A stretch of DNA of 64,000 nt. It comes from Kuschelorhynchus macadamiae (Eukaryota; Arthropoda; Insecta; Coleoptera; Curculionidae). Each line of letters opens with the position of its first letter. Positions within the stretch are counted from its first letter, which is position 1. This document shows, piece by piece, positions 1 to 11,092 of this stretch. The notes beneath the pieces were generated by a model. The model ran no database searches and had not been told where the DNA came from. It was given only the letters and a program-made list of their open reading frames with translations. Made by a program: the position numbers and the translations under genes. The stretch is taken from positions 1,798,001 to 1,862,000 of the forward strand of contig JAUTXW010001351.1 in NCBI GenBank assembly GCA_030620095.1, written 5' to 3'.

Positions 1-545
<545 letters not shown>

Positions 546-550
546 AGTAA

Positions 551-596
551 TTATATTATATATATATATATATATATTATATATTTATATATAAAC

Positions 597-633
<37 letters not shown>

Positions 634-643
634 AATATATATG

Positions 644-698
<55 letters not shown>

Positions 699-712
699 CA
701 TATATATATATA
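551..712. repeat. Compound (TA)n microsatellite
   Basis: Interrupted TA runs with TTATAT, AAAAAAA and CATACA breaks. The tract ends directly against the left edge of the first mariner copy, replacing most of the outer shell that the second mariner copy still has. Confidence 0.95.
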
Positions 713-1372
713 CCCATTATACAGGGTGGTCTGAAAAGTTCGTGGTGAACCAAACTTGTGTTTTTTTAAATGGGATACCCGTTATATTATTGTTTTAGTT
801 GATTCTCCTATTCGTTGCGATCATTTTGATATAAGGTTAGTTAGGTTTAAAATTTATACCAAGGGAATGGGACGAGGTTAAAGTGGAAAAAAGGGTTATA
901 CTCCCGCCATTTTTTGAAAACAATTGAAGCAGGTATGGAAAAACCAAATATTCTATAAAATGTATTATATCTAGGACTACAATAATCGCTTGTAAGTCGT
1001 TCAAAATTATTCACTGTTATACAGGGTGGTCAAGTTTTGCAAATTTACCTTGGATTGAATTTTTTTAAATGGAAAACCCTGTATATTTTACTTTCATGTT
1101 AAAGATAACATTACTAGCTTTCAGAAAATACCATATTTGATACCTTTCTGACCAACAGTTTTTCAGTAAATTAGCTGTGAAATCAAAATTTCTTCATTTT
1201 AATACGAATTACTCTGAATACACGTTGTTAAAATTGACAATTTAATATTAGGAGGCCATGATATCATCATAAATTGAACAAAAGATTGACAGTCCTGTCA
1301 AAACAGCAAAGTGTCAGAATATTGTCATCAGTAAATAAATAAATATTGTTCTTTGATGATGCGATGCCGAAA

Positions 1373-1508
1373 TAAAAACAAGATAGAAGCTTTTGCAAGT
1401 TTATCATAGAGATTTCAAGAAACAGGAAATGTTGCTTTCAAAAAAACGTAAAGTAATTAATAAACCAGTTACCAATGAAGATAATGCTTTGACAGTATTA
1501 ATAACAGA
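1373..1508 (+). repeat. Inverted partial copy of the transposase 5' coding region inside the inverted repeat
   Basis: This segment, on the plus strand, matches the coding strand of the transposase from about residue 40 to 78 (coding bases about 2350-2475 on the minus strand), with stop codons. The terminal inverted repeat therefore runs into the gene. Relative to the other arm, this arm has lost about 120 bp that would carry the start codon and first codons. The second element has the same arrangement at 41533-41665. Confidence 0.85.
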
Positions 1509-1567
1509 TCTTTTTTTACAAAAAAAATAAATTTAATATAAATCAACAAAAACAATGTAATTAAAAC

Positions 1568-2587
1568 TTATAAAAGATGTTCAACTAAACCGCCGTTTTG
1601 CTGAAGGCACATTTCGAGTCTATCCATAAATAAAAGTTTCACTTTTCTCAAAGTCAGGTCTGAAATGTTGCGAAAACTGCTTATTATTCTCAACTTCATA
1701 TCTTCCACTGTGGTTGGAACCTCTTTATAAACTTCTTCTTTAACATGTCCCCATAAAAAGAAATCTAGTGGCGTTAAATCGGGTGACCTCGCAGGCCACT
1801 TAACTGGTCCACCTCGCCCAATCCAATGCTCTCCTTTCCAATTATTGAGAAAATGTCTTGCATGCCTATGGTAATACGGGGGTGCTCCATCATGTTGAAA
1901 CCATAAGGAATTTCTTAACATTAAAGGTAAGTCTTCGAGTAATACCGGCAACTCATTTCTCAAAAACTTTAAATAGACTTCTACGGTTAAATGCTCTTCA
2001 TAGAAATATGGTCCTATAACATGAGAGCCAATTATACCTCCCCAAACATTAATTGACCATTTATTTTGATGGTCCACCTGACGAATCCAATGTGGATTTT
2101 CGGTTAAATAATAGTGCATATTATGTTTGTTAACCAAGCGGTTGCTTTTAAAAGTTGCTTCATCTGAAAACAGCACCCTATCTACAAAACCTGGATTATC
2201 CCAAATTGTATTTAAAAACCAAATTGAAAACTCTTGTCGTTGGACGTAATCGCGATCATACAGTTCTTGGTGTAATTCGTAATTCGTAATAGTGCGTTCA
2301 ATATCAGTAGCTCTCTCAATTTCCCTGGTACTTGTGTGTGGATTTTCTTGTACTGTTAATAACACTGTCAAAGCATTATCTTCATTGGTAACTGGTTTAT
2401 TAATTACTTTACGTTTCTTAAAAGCAACATTGCCGGTTTCTTGAAACCTCTCTAATAAACTTGCAAAAGGGTCAGGTCTTGGATCGGGATATCGTACCGC
2501 ATAAACCCTGCTTGCTAGTAAAGGGTTTTTTTGACACTCGCCCAACATAAAATTCATGTTTATCAACTCTGGAGTACTCAAACTCAT
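1568..2587 (-). CDS. Mariner-like transposase (DD41D), nearly intact
   Basis: A 339-residue open frame. The N-terminal third (about 1-95) fits the helix-turn-helix DNA-binding part; the rest is a DDE/D catalytic domain. The putative catalytic aspartates are D142 (FSDEATF), D233 (QHDGAPP) and D275 (TPLDFFLW). D233 and D275 are separated by 41 residues, the spacing of the DD41D branch of the Tc1/mariner superfamily. WPARSPDLTPLDFFLW is a strong family signature. Compared with the plus-strand copy at 40409-41468, this copy lacks about 12 residues in the linker near residue 99 and about 4 near residue 36, both in frame. The enzyme would cut and paste the element at TA sites. The ORF is open, but the linker deletion and truncated element ends make activity doubtful. 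The start was chosen because the aligned frame begins at the same ATG in both copies. Confidence 0.85.
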   Translation of the reverse strand: MSLSTPELINMNFMLGECQKNPLLASRVYAVRYPDPRPDPFASLLERFQETGNVAFKKRKVINKPVTNEDNALTVLLTVQENPHTSTREIERATDIERTITNYELHQELYDRDYVQRQEFSIWFLNTIWDNPGFVDRVLFSDEATFKSNRLVNKHNMHYYLTENPHWIRQVDHQNKWSINVWGGIIGSHVIGPYFYEEHLTVEVYLKFLRNELPVLLEDLPLMLRNSLWFQHDGAPPYYHRHARHFLNNWKGEHWIGRGGPVKWPARSPDLTPLDFFLWGHVKEEVYKEVPTTVEDMKLRIISSFRNISDLTLRKVKLLFMDRLEMCLQQNGGLVEHLL

Positions 2588-3172
2588 TGTTTCTTAACAA
2601 TTTCTCGGCTTATCGTCAAAAAACAATGGTAATTGATGCCAATTCTCTGACACTTTGCGGTTTTGACAAGAATGTCAATCTTTCTTTTCATTTATGATTA
2701 TATCATGGCCTCCTTATATTATAGGTAGTCAATTTAAGCAACGTAAATAATACCGTTTCTGTTAGAATGAGTAAATTTTGGTTTCACGGTTAATTTACTA
2801 AAAAACTGTTGATTAGAAAGATATCAAATAGGGTATTTTCTGAAAGCTGGCGATGTTATCTTTAATATGGCAGTAAAATATATGGGGTGTTCCATTTAAA
2901 AAAATTCAATCCAAGGTAAATTTGCAAAACTTGACCACCCTGTATAACAGTGAATAATTTTGAACGACTTACAAGCGATTATTGTAATCCTAGATACAAT
3001 ACATTTTATAGAATATTTGGTTTTTCCATACCTGCTTCAATTGTTTTCAAAAAATGGCCGGAGTATAACCCTTTTTTCCACTTTAACCTCGTCCCATTCC
3101 CTTGGTATAAATTTTAGACCGAACAAACCTCATATCAAAATGATCGTAATGAATAGGAGAATCAATATCTAC

Positions 3173-3174
<2 letters not shown>

Positions 3175-3214
<40 letters not shown>

Positions 3215-3227
3215 ATATATGTATGTA

Positions 3228-3276
<49 letters not shown>
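3175..3276. repeat. (TA)n microsatellite with TG variants
   Basis: Alternating TA with CTATATATGTATG interruptions, abutting the truncated right end of the mariner copy. Bases 3277-3407 that follow are moderately GC-rich single-copy sequence with no feature I can name. Confidence 0.95.
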
Positions 3277-3277
<1 letters not shown>

Positions 3278-3407
3278 GTGTTTTCATTCCAGGTCTACAT
3301 CCGTTCAATACTGTCGTTCTGAAAAGAACAGTTTTGCTGACGCTCCACCAAGATCACATTTGGCATTTTCGAAGCTTTCTTTCTCGCGCCCGAATAGAGA
3401 CTCTCGA

Positions 3408-5346
3408 AATCGGTAAATTTCCTTTTACCCGGAACTTTCCTCGTAACGGATTCCACAACACACACATATAAGATAGTTTATACATCCATATAGTTATTTT
3501 GTAATAAATTATACATTATTAGATGTCAATATGTGTCAATTTTTTTTTATTACGAGGAAGGTTCTCTTAAAAGGACTTATTTTTGAACCCAAGTCATACT
3601 TTATAAGAAATTACAAATACAATGTTTGTTTTTTAATTTGTTATGAGGGATGTTCCGGGCAAAGAACAATGCACTGATTTTTTCAAAATTTATTTTTCTA
3701 ACATACATACATACTTACGAACATACAAATGTACATACTATTTTTAATTTTTTTATTTATTTATCAGTATTATTTTATATTTGCTGATCTATAAAAAAAT
3801 CAATTATGATATTTATTATATTCCTTCATAAAAAAAGATTTTTTTTTGTGGAATTTGACTGACTTTACATTTGATTTTTAGGCAAAATTTGCGGTAAATT
3901 AGATTAGTAGTTCTTTAGTATATTTGTTTAACATTTTATTAGGCAGCCATTCCTTTCCGTCATATTGGATGTTCGCAAAAATATTACCATATGACTCTTA
4001 ATTTTTGACCAAAATTTGAAGTTAACCGGATAAGTACTGTTTAAGCTATGCCGCAAACAGACAGATACACCGGTGGATTTGAGAATTTCGAAATCCCTGA
4101 AACGTGAAAATCTGCAAAACTCTCAAACAAACAAACAAAGGATAGACTCAACATTTCATTCATAAATAGTTTCAAAAGTTGGATCTATTATTGTTTTTTG
4201 CGATATATCTTCCTCTGCGTCGCCGGTTCCAAAAATGGCAACCCTGTTGGCTTTCACTATAGACTGAAACAGCGGCGGCTCGTTTATATTTAACTTAATA
4301 TATGTTTATAGCAAACAATTTAATGTGTTTTTGCTAATTTTAAGTATATGTTAGACTCGTAATCAGAAATTCGGGCAGGGGATCTAAAATCAGAAAGGAG
4401 GTGATATAAATATTTTGCGGTCCCTTTGACTTTCCTTGTAAGAGGAAAGTATTCTAATCGTATAGATATCACCCTCTGAGATTTTTACAGATCTTCACGT
4501 TTCAGGGATGTTGAAATTCTCAAATCCGTCGGTCTGCCTGTCTGTTTGCAGCATAGCTAAAAAACTACCTATCCGATTGACTTCAGATTTTGGTCAAAAA
4601 TTAAGAGTCATATGGTATTATTTTTGTGAACCTCCAACATGACGGAACAAAAGGGCGCCCTAACAAAATGTTAAAAAAATATTATTAAAGAACTACTAAT
4701 CCAATTTATCCCAAATTTTGCCTAAAAATCAAGTGTAACCTAGGAATAAACTGGTAAAATTTTGGTGAGGAGCCTTTATGGCTAACCAAAATAGCGACCT
4801 AACTAAATGTTTGAAATATCAGTATTAAAAAACTATGTATCCAATTAAGTTGAAATCTTACACAAAAATCAAGCGGGAAAATGGAGGCATAATTTAATGT
4901 TTAAAAGTCAGTAAAATTCCATTTCCTACAAAAAAAATCTTTTTTTATGGAGGAAAATAATAAATATCATAATTGATTTTTTCATAGATAAGTAAATATA
5001 AAATAATACCGATAATATAATTAAATCAAAAATTTTAAAATAGTATGTATATTTGCATGTTCGTAAATATGTATGTTAGAAAAATAAATTTTAAAAAAGT
5101 CAGAGTATTGTTCTTTGCCCGGACCATACCTCATAACAAATTCTAAAAACAAACATTGTATGTGTAATTTCATATACAGTAAGACTTGGGTTCAAAAATA
5201 AGACCTTTTAACAGAACCTCCCTCGTAATAAAAAAAATTGACCCATATTGACTTTTATATAATGTGTTAATTTATTACAAAATAACTATATGGATGTGTG
5301 GTTAAGAGAAACGTTAAGAGGAACGTTCCAGGTAAAGGAAATCTAA
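3408..5346. repeat. 2-kb foldback element made of family R arms
   Basis: Bases 3408-4130 and 4470-5346 are imperfect reverse complements; the midpoint is near 4377. Matching blocks include the ACATACATACATACTTACGA region near 3700 against 5060-5085, GGGCAAAGAACAATGC near 3657 against 5100-5125, and the family R core at 3900-4130 against 4440-4700. The unpaired centre, 4138-4465, also occurs inverted at 7590-7925. No open frame of interest lies in it. Confidence 0.8.
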
Positions 5347-5404
5347 ATATTTTAAATAATAAATTATTTAATTATAAATAATACTGCAAAATGTTAAAAT
5401 GTTT

Positions 5405-5527
5405 TTAATTCTTTAGTAACAAATATTGCAAACAGTTGTTGATTTAAGTGACAGAATATTAATAGTTTTACTAGGAACTGAACAGGTACGTATACTACGA
5501 GTATATACCATTGAACTATCGACTGAA

Positions 5528-5618
<91 letters not shown>

Positions 5619-5835
5619 GTTGAGCTAATAAACAAATAAATATATTTCCAACTGTTTTTAAAACTTTAATTTCATCTTTTTTTAAAGTGTTTCGTTACAT
5701 TCTTCAATCGATAGTGTCAATGGTATATACTCGTAATATACGTACTTATTCAGTTCTTAGTAAAACTATTATTACTCTGTCACTTAAATTAAAAACTGCT
5801 TGCAATATTTGTCACTATATTAATTAAAAATTCAT
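5405..5835. repeat. Palindrome with a (TA)n core
   Basis: Bases 5405-5530 and about 5700-5835 are reverse complements with few changes; both carry TATACTACGAGTATATACCA or its complement. Between them lie an uninterrupted (TA)n tract and a short unique segment. The sequence could extrude as a cruciform or form a long hairpin. Confidence 0.85.
5531..5611. repeat. (TA)n microsatellite, about 40 units
   Basis: Uninterrupted TA dinucleotides, about 81 bp, close to the centre of the 5405-5835 palindrome. Confidence 0.97.
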
Positions 5836-5845
5836 GAAAGAATTA

Positions 5846-5901
<56 letters not shown>

Positions 5902-5916
5902 GTATATTTATATATC
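5846..5916. repeat. (TA)n microsatellite
   Basis: TA runs with a few CA and TTA interruptions. It sits at the inner border of the right arm of the large inverted repeat, mirroring the tract at 551-712 on the left. Confidence 0.93.
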
Positions 5917-5919
5917 TTT

Positions 5920-6575
5920 TTAATTAAAAAGAGTTTTTGTATTGATACTCCTAGATTCATGTGTCTTGGTTAAGTCTAAATGCTTCATGGTTTCGTGATG
6001 TATTCTAACCATGAAATCCTATTTTAAAATTAATTTTGGATGTTCACTTAGGACTTCGTCGTTATACATGTGATCCCGAAATAGATGAGACATTCAAATA
6101 ATTCAAAATTCAATTGAAGATGGCAAGTATTTCATAATACTTTCATAATAAAAATACTATTGGTTTTATGGAACAACCTAAAAACTTCTCAGCTGCCCTA
6201 CATTTCTCTATAACTATTTTACTAACTTTAATTGAATATATGAAAGTTCAATAAAAATTTAATATATTTGTTTGTGTTTTCACCTCGGTTATTTCCAAAC
6301 ACCTGATTTACTTATACATATACATAATTTGTATTGTCTATATGTGAGAAATTTTAAAACTAAAAATATATCAGAAATACATTATAAACTTTTGAATATT
6401 AGTAGTATCGATATATAACAAAATTTAAAGAACTCATAAAAATAATTTTTTTATAAGCTTTTATATACTAAAAAGGTTAGGTGGGAATTGTACTAAATTT
6501 TAATTATATATTATATATAACCCGAGGAACTAAGTAGTTTGGAATTTGGTATGTGGCGGAATAACGTGACCAACT
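5920..6575. repeat. Right arm of the large inverted repeat
   Basis: Reverse complement of 1-545, as described for that arm. Key shared words are GGAGTATCAATACAAAAAC, the TCAGCTGCCCTACATTTCTC block at 6188-6207, and the CCCGAGGAACTAAGTA block near 6522. Confidence 0.75.
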
Positions 6576-7589
6576 GCCTCGTAGGTATCTGAAGATTAAA
6601 ATTACAATATGATTTAAACAAAACGTTTTATAACCAAGAGGCATTTTAAAAATCCGCAAAAAATCCGTTTGTTTTTAAATTAAAGCATTAAGCTATAGCA
6701 ATATAGAACTTATTCACACCCAAAATAGTATATTTGTATTGTAAATAACGCCTTTAAGTATTTGGAGAGCTAGTATGTATTTTAATGTTTACGTTATGTA
6801 AAAACCAACCCAAAATTGGCAAAATATTTGTTTTTGTTTAATTAGTATCCTTTTTTCTTGCTTTCCATGAAAATTAACATACTCGAATGGTTTAAATATC
6901 AAATTAAGTGTAAATGCTCAGACCTTACGATTCGGACACCACTGATATCTAACCTTAATTACGTCAAGACTTACTTGATACTTCCGAACTTAAGTAGTCT
7001 GTATTTCCACAAACAACACACTTCCTTACCACAGTTTTTCACTTATTTAAGTACTACAGCACACAAAACTTACAAAATTATTAAAAAACTAAAAAAAATA
7101 TATAAACAACAACCATTGAACGCGGTTACAAAAATGACAACAATGCAGCGTCTGTTTTGTAATTAGACTATAAACAAGAGTGCTGTGGTGATTGCAATGA
7201 ATGGATAGTTGTAAAACTAGTCGTAAGGGACGTAAATTTGGCGTAGCGTCGTTACCAGTTCTATTTAGTAATATTTTTATTATTACAATTTTGTAATGTT
7301 TTAAAGACCTTAGTTAATTACTTAGAAATAAAACAATGTTTTATAGTCTAAGGTTAATTATTGTTGTGTAGTTTTTTGATATACATATAACTGTGTTATG
7401 AAAATGTATAAACATATTGGAGAAATTCAATAAAGCTTGGCTTAGAATATTTGACAATTTTTAAAACGTGGCAACAACAGACATCTATCGATGTAGTGGA
7501 GAGGGAAGAAATTCAATCTATGATCCCGTGTTAAATGTAAATAGTTGGATCTCTCTTCTTTTTATAGTCTAGTATGATTTCTATACGAT
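6576..7589. other. Unassigned sequence with a weak minus-strand promoter/exon candidate
   Basis: No recognisable gene. The part from about 7100 to 7260 is less AT-rich and has more CpG than its surroundings. On the minus strand it is followed by a short frame (7032 down to 6975) reading KCVVCGN, then a consensus splice donor GTAAGT (6974-6969). This resembles the first exon of a THAP zinc-finger gene, but the frame opens with GTG rather than ATG. A 102-codon plus-strand frame at 6858-7166 overlaps it and has low-complexity composition; I do not believe it is a gene. Confidence 0.3.
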
Positions 7590-7925
7590 TAGGATACTTT
7601 CCTCTTACAAGGAAAGTCAAGGGTACCGCAAAATATTTATATCACCTCCTTTCTGATTTTAAACCCCCTGCCCGAATTTCTGACTACACGTCTAACATTT
7701 ACTTAAAATTGGCAAAAACACATTAAATTGCTTGGCATAAACATATATTAAATTAAAGATAAACGAGCCAACGCTGGTTCAGTCTATAGTGAAAGCTAAC
7801 AGGGTTGCCATTTTTGGGACCGGCGACGCAGAGGAAGATATGTTTTCTCTCGCACACATAGCGCGCGAAAAACAATAATAGATCCAGCTTACCAAACTAT
7901 TTATGAATGAAATGTTGAGTCTATC
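7590..7925. repeat. Inverted copy of the 4138-4465 segment
   Basis: Reads as the reverse complement of 4138-4465, including GGTTGCCATTTTTGG, GGCGACGCAGAGGAAGATAT and GAATGAAATGTTGAGTCTAT. It ends at 7566-7620 with the R-type terminus around ACTTTCCTCTTACAAGGAAAGT. It is a moderately diverged dispersed repeat with no coding potential. Confidence 0.8.
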
Positions 7926-7959
7926 CGTTGTTTTATAGTCTAAGACCTAATCTAATTTA

Positions 7960-8350
7960 ATATAACACGGAATTTATTAAATCATCATTTCCAAATCGGA
8001 ATTTAATAGTCCCGAGATCTAAGTAGGAATTGAATAAATTCTGAGTTAGAAGTCAGGGCTTAGTTAGGTTAGGCTGAGCTAAATTTCGTGATCTAAGTCG
8101 GAATATATTAAATTCCGAGTTAGAAGTCGAAATTTAATAAATTACATGGGAATTTAATAAATTGCAAGTCAGAAGTCGGAATTTAATGAAGTCCGAGATA
8201 AAAGTCGCAATTTAATAAATCCGGAGCTACCAGTAGGAACTTAATACTTCCAAATTAGAAGCGGTAATTTAATAAATTTCGAATTCTAAGTCAAACATTA
8301 ACAAGATCTAAGTCGGAATTTAGTAAATTTCGAAATCTGGGTCGGAATTT
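7960..8350. repeat. Degenerate minisatellite with a palindromic core
   Basis: About ten irregular copies of a 29-40 bp unit close to GTCGGAATTTAATAAATTCC followed by GAGTTAGAA or GAGATCTAA. The core GGAATTTA/TAAATTCC is itself palindromic. Copies are strongly diverged, so the array is old. Confidence 0.8.
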
Positions 8351-8369
8351 AATAAAAAAAATTATTTAA

Positions 8370-8600
8370 GTTTTTGTAGTTTTTCTACCCTTGATTTTTA
8401 ACCAAAATTTGAAGTCAATTGGTTAAGTAGTTTTTGCGCTATGTATGCCGCTTACAGATAGATCGATGAAAATGAGGAATGTTTTTCAGCGTCTAGGGAC
8501 CCTGAAACGCAAAGATCTGCAAAAATCTTAGTGGGTGATTTTTTCACGATTACAATACTTCCCTTTTATAAATCGCAAGGGAAGTCAATAATAGCCGTAA
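8370..8600 (-). repeat. Family R copy, minus orientation
   Basis: Contains the family words ACCAAAATTTGAAGTCAATT, the R box with GTAGTTTTTGCGCTATG, AGGGACCCTGAAACGCAAAG, TGATTTTTTCACGATTACAA and the terminus CTTCCCTTTTATAAATCGCAAGGGAAG. Confidence 0.8.
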
Positions 8601-8954
8601 ATGACAAACGTACGTTATTTTACGTACACAGTAATGTGATTACTAAACTATGATAAGTGTTTAGTATTTAAAAGTCATTCGATGGAATTCGAAATAAACG
8701 TGGTTAATTTACTAAATTAAAAACAGCGTTTAGTGCACGATGTTAATTAAATAATGTTGCTGACAACGGAAGAAGATTCCTCTCATTAAAATAGCAAAAA
8801 CAAGTTATTCTGAACAGGGATCTACAAATCCTTTGTTTTAAAGTTAGAGTGTGTTGCAAATATATATACTTTTAAAATACATATAATTTAATTTCGATTT
8901 CGACGTCACCGATTTTTTTCTTCTTTCAATTTGTAACAAAAACGAGTATCTGCA

Positions 8955-9350
8955 TTTTTACTTCTCTCGAAAGAGGAAAGTCGCAATTGATAAAACCATT
9001 CTCCAAAATTTTTACAGAGCCTTGTGTTTTCCTGTTTTCATTAGACTGTCTGTGCGCGGCGTAGCTTAAAAGCTACTTATCAGATTAACTTAAAATTTTG
9101 CACATAAATGTGAAACTGGGGTAAAGTAGCACAATTTTAGCTCAAACCCTATCTCACAAAACAAAATGGCGGTCTAATAAACTGTTTAAATATTCAGTAA
9201 AATTCCATTTCCTAGAATAAATTTCTTTATGGAGGAAACTAATAAATGAGATAAAGGAGATTTTATTGACTATATAAATAAAGTTATGAAAAATAAATAA
9301 TAATGCAATATTAAATTAAAAATAATAAAACTTTACCCACAAGTTCCCTC
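8955..9350 (+). repeat. Family R copy, plus orientation, diverged
   Basis: Starts near CTTCTCTCGAAAGAGGAAAG, then carries GCGGCGTAGCTTAAAAGCTA, ACAAAATGGCGGTCTAATAA and the TTTCTTTATGGAGGAAACTA block also found at 4930-4960 and 45330-45350. Confidence 0.75.
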
Positions 9351-11092
9351 GAACAGGATTCCATTATACATTTTATGAATTCATATAGTTGATTGATAAT
9401 GACTTAAAAAAAACTGAAATACATTACAGTTTATAGGATTGGTATAAAGTTAATACTAAATATTGATATACATATGTGTTATTTGAACATAATAGATTTC
9501 TGTACGAGGGAAGCTGCCAGTAAAGGCGATTTCAATAGATTTAATACGATGTTAAAAACAAGTAAATATTTCTTTGGGTCGCTTTGAATATACAAATTAA
9601 GTAATTGTAAATTAAGGCAAAACAAGGATACATACAAAGAGCTTTTATTTTTTAATAATATACACTATTAAAAATTAAAATAGCACAGATAATTACTAAT
9701 AGCCGCATTGACGCGAATTCGCGAAATTACTTTTATAAAAGTAGTATTTAGTACGAACCATTCAAATATGTAAAATATTGGTTTTGTTTGCTTTAAATAA
9801 GGTGATTGTTATCAAAAAGAGCTAAAAGACGAAACTATTTTTTTATTAAAATAATATTGCAACAAACATTATTAATTATATAGTAAGACTTTGGTTAAGA
9901 CTAATAGTAAATCTGAAGTTTATTCATTACCAATCTTGAAATAAACTGATTTTCGCATATGTGGAACTCTCGCTTTATTATAAGTGAAATATATCTCTTT
10001 ACTACACTCAGCGTGAATCACCCTGTATATATAATATTGGTTTTGTTTGTTTGACGAGCAATAGATAATTATAATTAACTATGGAAAAAAGTGGCTATAC
10101 AAATTAAAAAAAATATACAACTTTATTTGTTTTGACAAATATTATAAAGACCTTATGAAATAACATATCATACGATACACGTTCGTTAGATGTTATTATA
10201 GTACCTGTTTATATTCCACTCGGTCTTGCGTCGCCCCTAAAGAAACTCGTAGGTACTAGTGGCGTATATAAGGCGGGGGTTTGGGGGTTAAGACCCTCCC
10301 CAGAACTACTTTTACTTAAGCTAAAATTATATACGCCATTTGTAGGTATAGTAATAATAAGTCATCTATCGGACATATAATATAAATTACTAGATATGAG
10401 ATGCTATGTTTAATATTTTCTTTTCAAACCTTATTTTATAAAAGTTAACTATATTTATGGACGAAAATTCACTTTTAACAACATGTCTTATGTAAGCGCA
10501 GATTAAATATTTTCATCTGAAATACTTTAGGGATGCTTTATTTTTCAGTCATCAGATGTCTTCTTATAGTCACTCATAATTATCTGGATATCCTTATCCA
10601 AATTTAGTTAACTTATATTTGGGCGTCATTTTTTATACCAAAATAATAACTATTGGCGATATCTTTACAGGGCTGTATCTTCGAAACAAAGTATATGACT
10701 TTTTTATTATAATTTTTATGAAGGAAATAATCCTTAAAATTTACTTTTATTTTTCAATCACCTTTGTGTTATCTTTCACTTTGCTTAGTAAAAACGATTT
10801 TTTCATTACGACAGAATTTCCAAGAAATAGAATTGGCCTCCTCTTTCTTTATATCAAAATTTGCGAAACTTCCGTTATAAAGTAATGGAAAATATAATAC
10901 AATTTACACAAACATATAGGTATGGTTAAATAACTATAACGTAAACAAGTTATGTTTTGCTTTCTCTTATATTACCTGTTTTACCACGGTTTAAATTATT
11001 TTTTTTATTATTTTTGGATATCTTTAATTTTTCTAAACTACTTGATAAAATATTTTTTACCAGCTTTTTTAACGTGTTATTTAGCAGTAATT
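9351..11092. other. Unassigned AT-rich sequence
   Basis: No gene recognised; short frames at 10619-11217 are AT-rich chance ORFs. Two small marks are visible. CACCCTGTATATATA at about 10020 is the outward-facing end motif used by the mariner-like elements of this window. Bases 10255-10340 form a short inverted repeat (GTGGCGTATATAAGGCGGGG ... ATTATATACGCCA) with hAT-like ends. Confidence 0.5.

Larger units (their letters stand above)
703..3163 (-). mobile_element. Tc1/mariner-superfamily element, DD41D type, copy 1 (ends truncated)
   Basis: A transposase gene on the minus strand is enclosed by long imperfect inverted repeats. The middle shell begins CAGGGTGGTCTGAAAAG at 722, preceded by TA. 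The inner shell begins CAGGGTGGTCAAG at 1022 and its mirror ends CCACCCTG at 2942. The same shells surround the second copy at 39637-42435. The outermost shell of that copy is missing here: on the left only its last bases (ACCCATTA) remain next to a (TA)n tract, and on the right the element stops near GAGAATCAA at about 3163, again followed by (TA)n. The element is therefore end-truncated and probably immobile. Confidence 0.85.

Noticed and set aside
6858..7166. 102-codon plus-strand frame
   Set aside because: Low-complexity, Lys/Ile/Leu-rich and without recognisable features; overlaps the minus-strand exon candidate.
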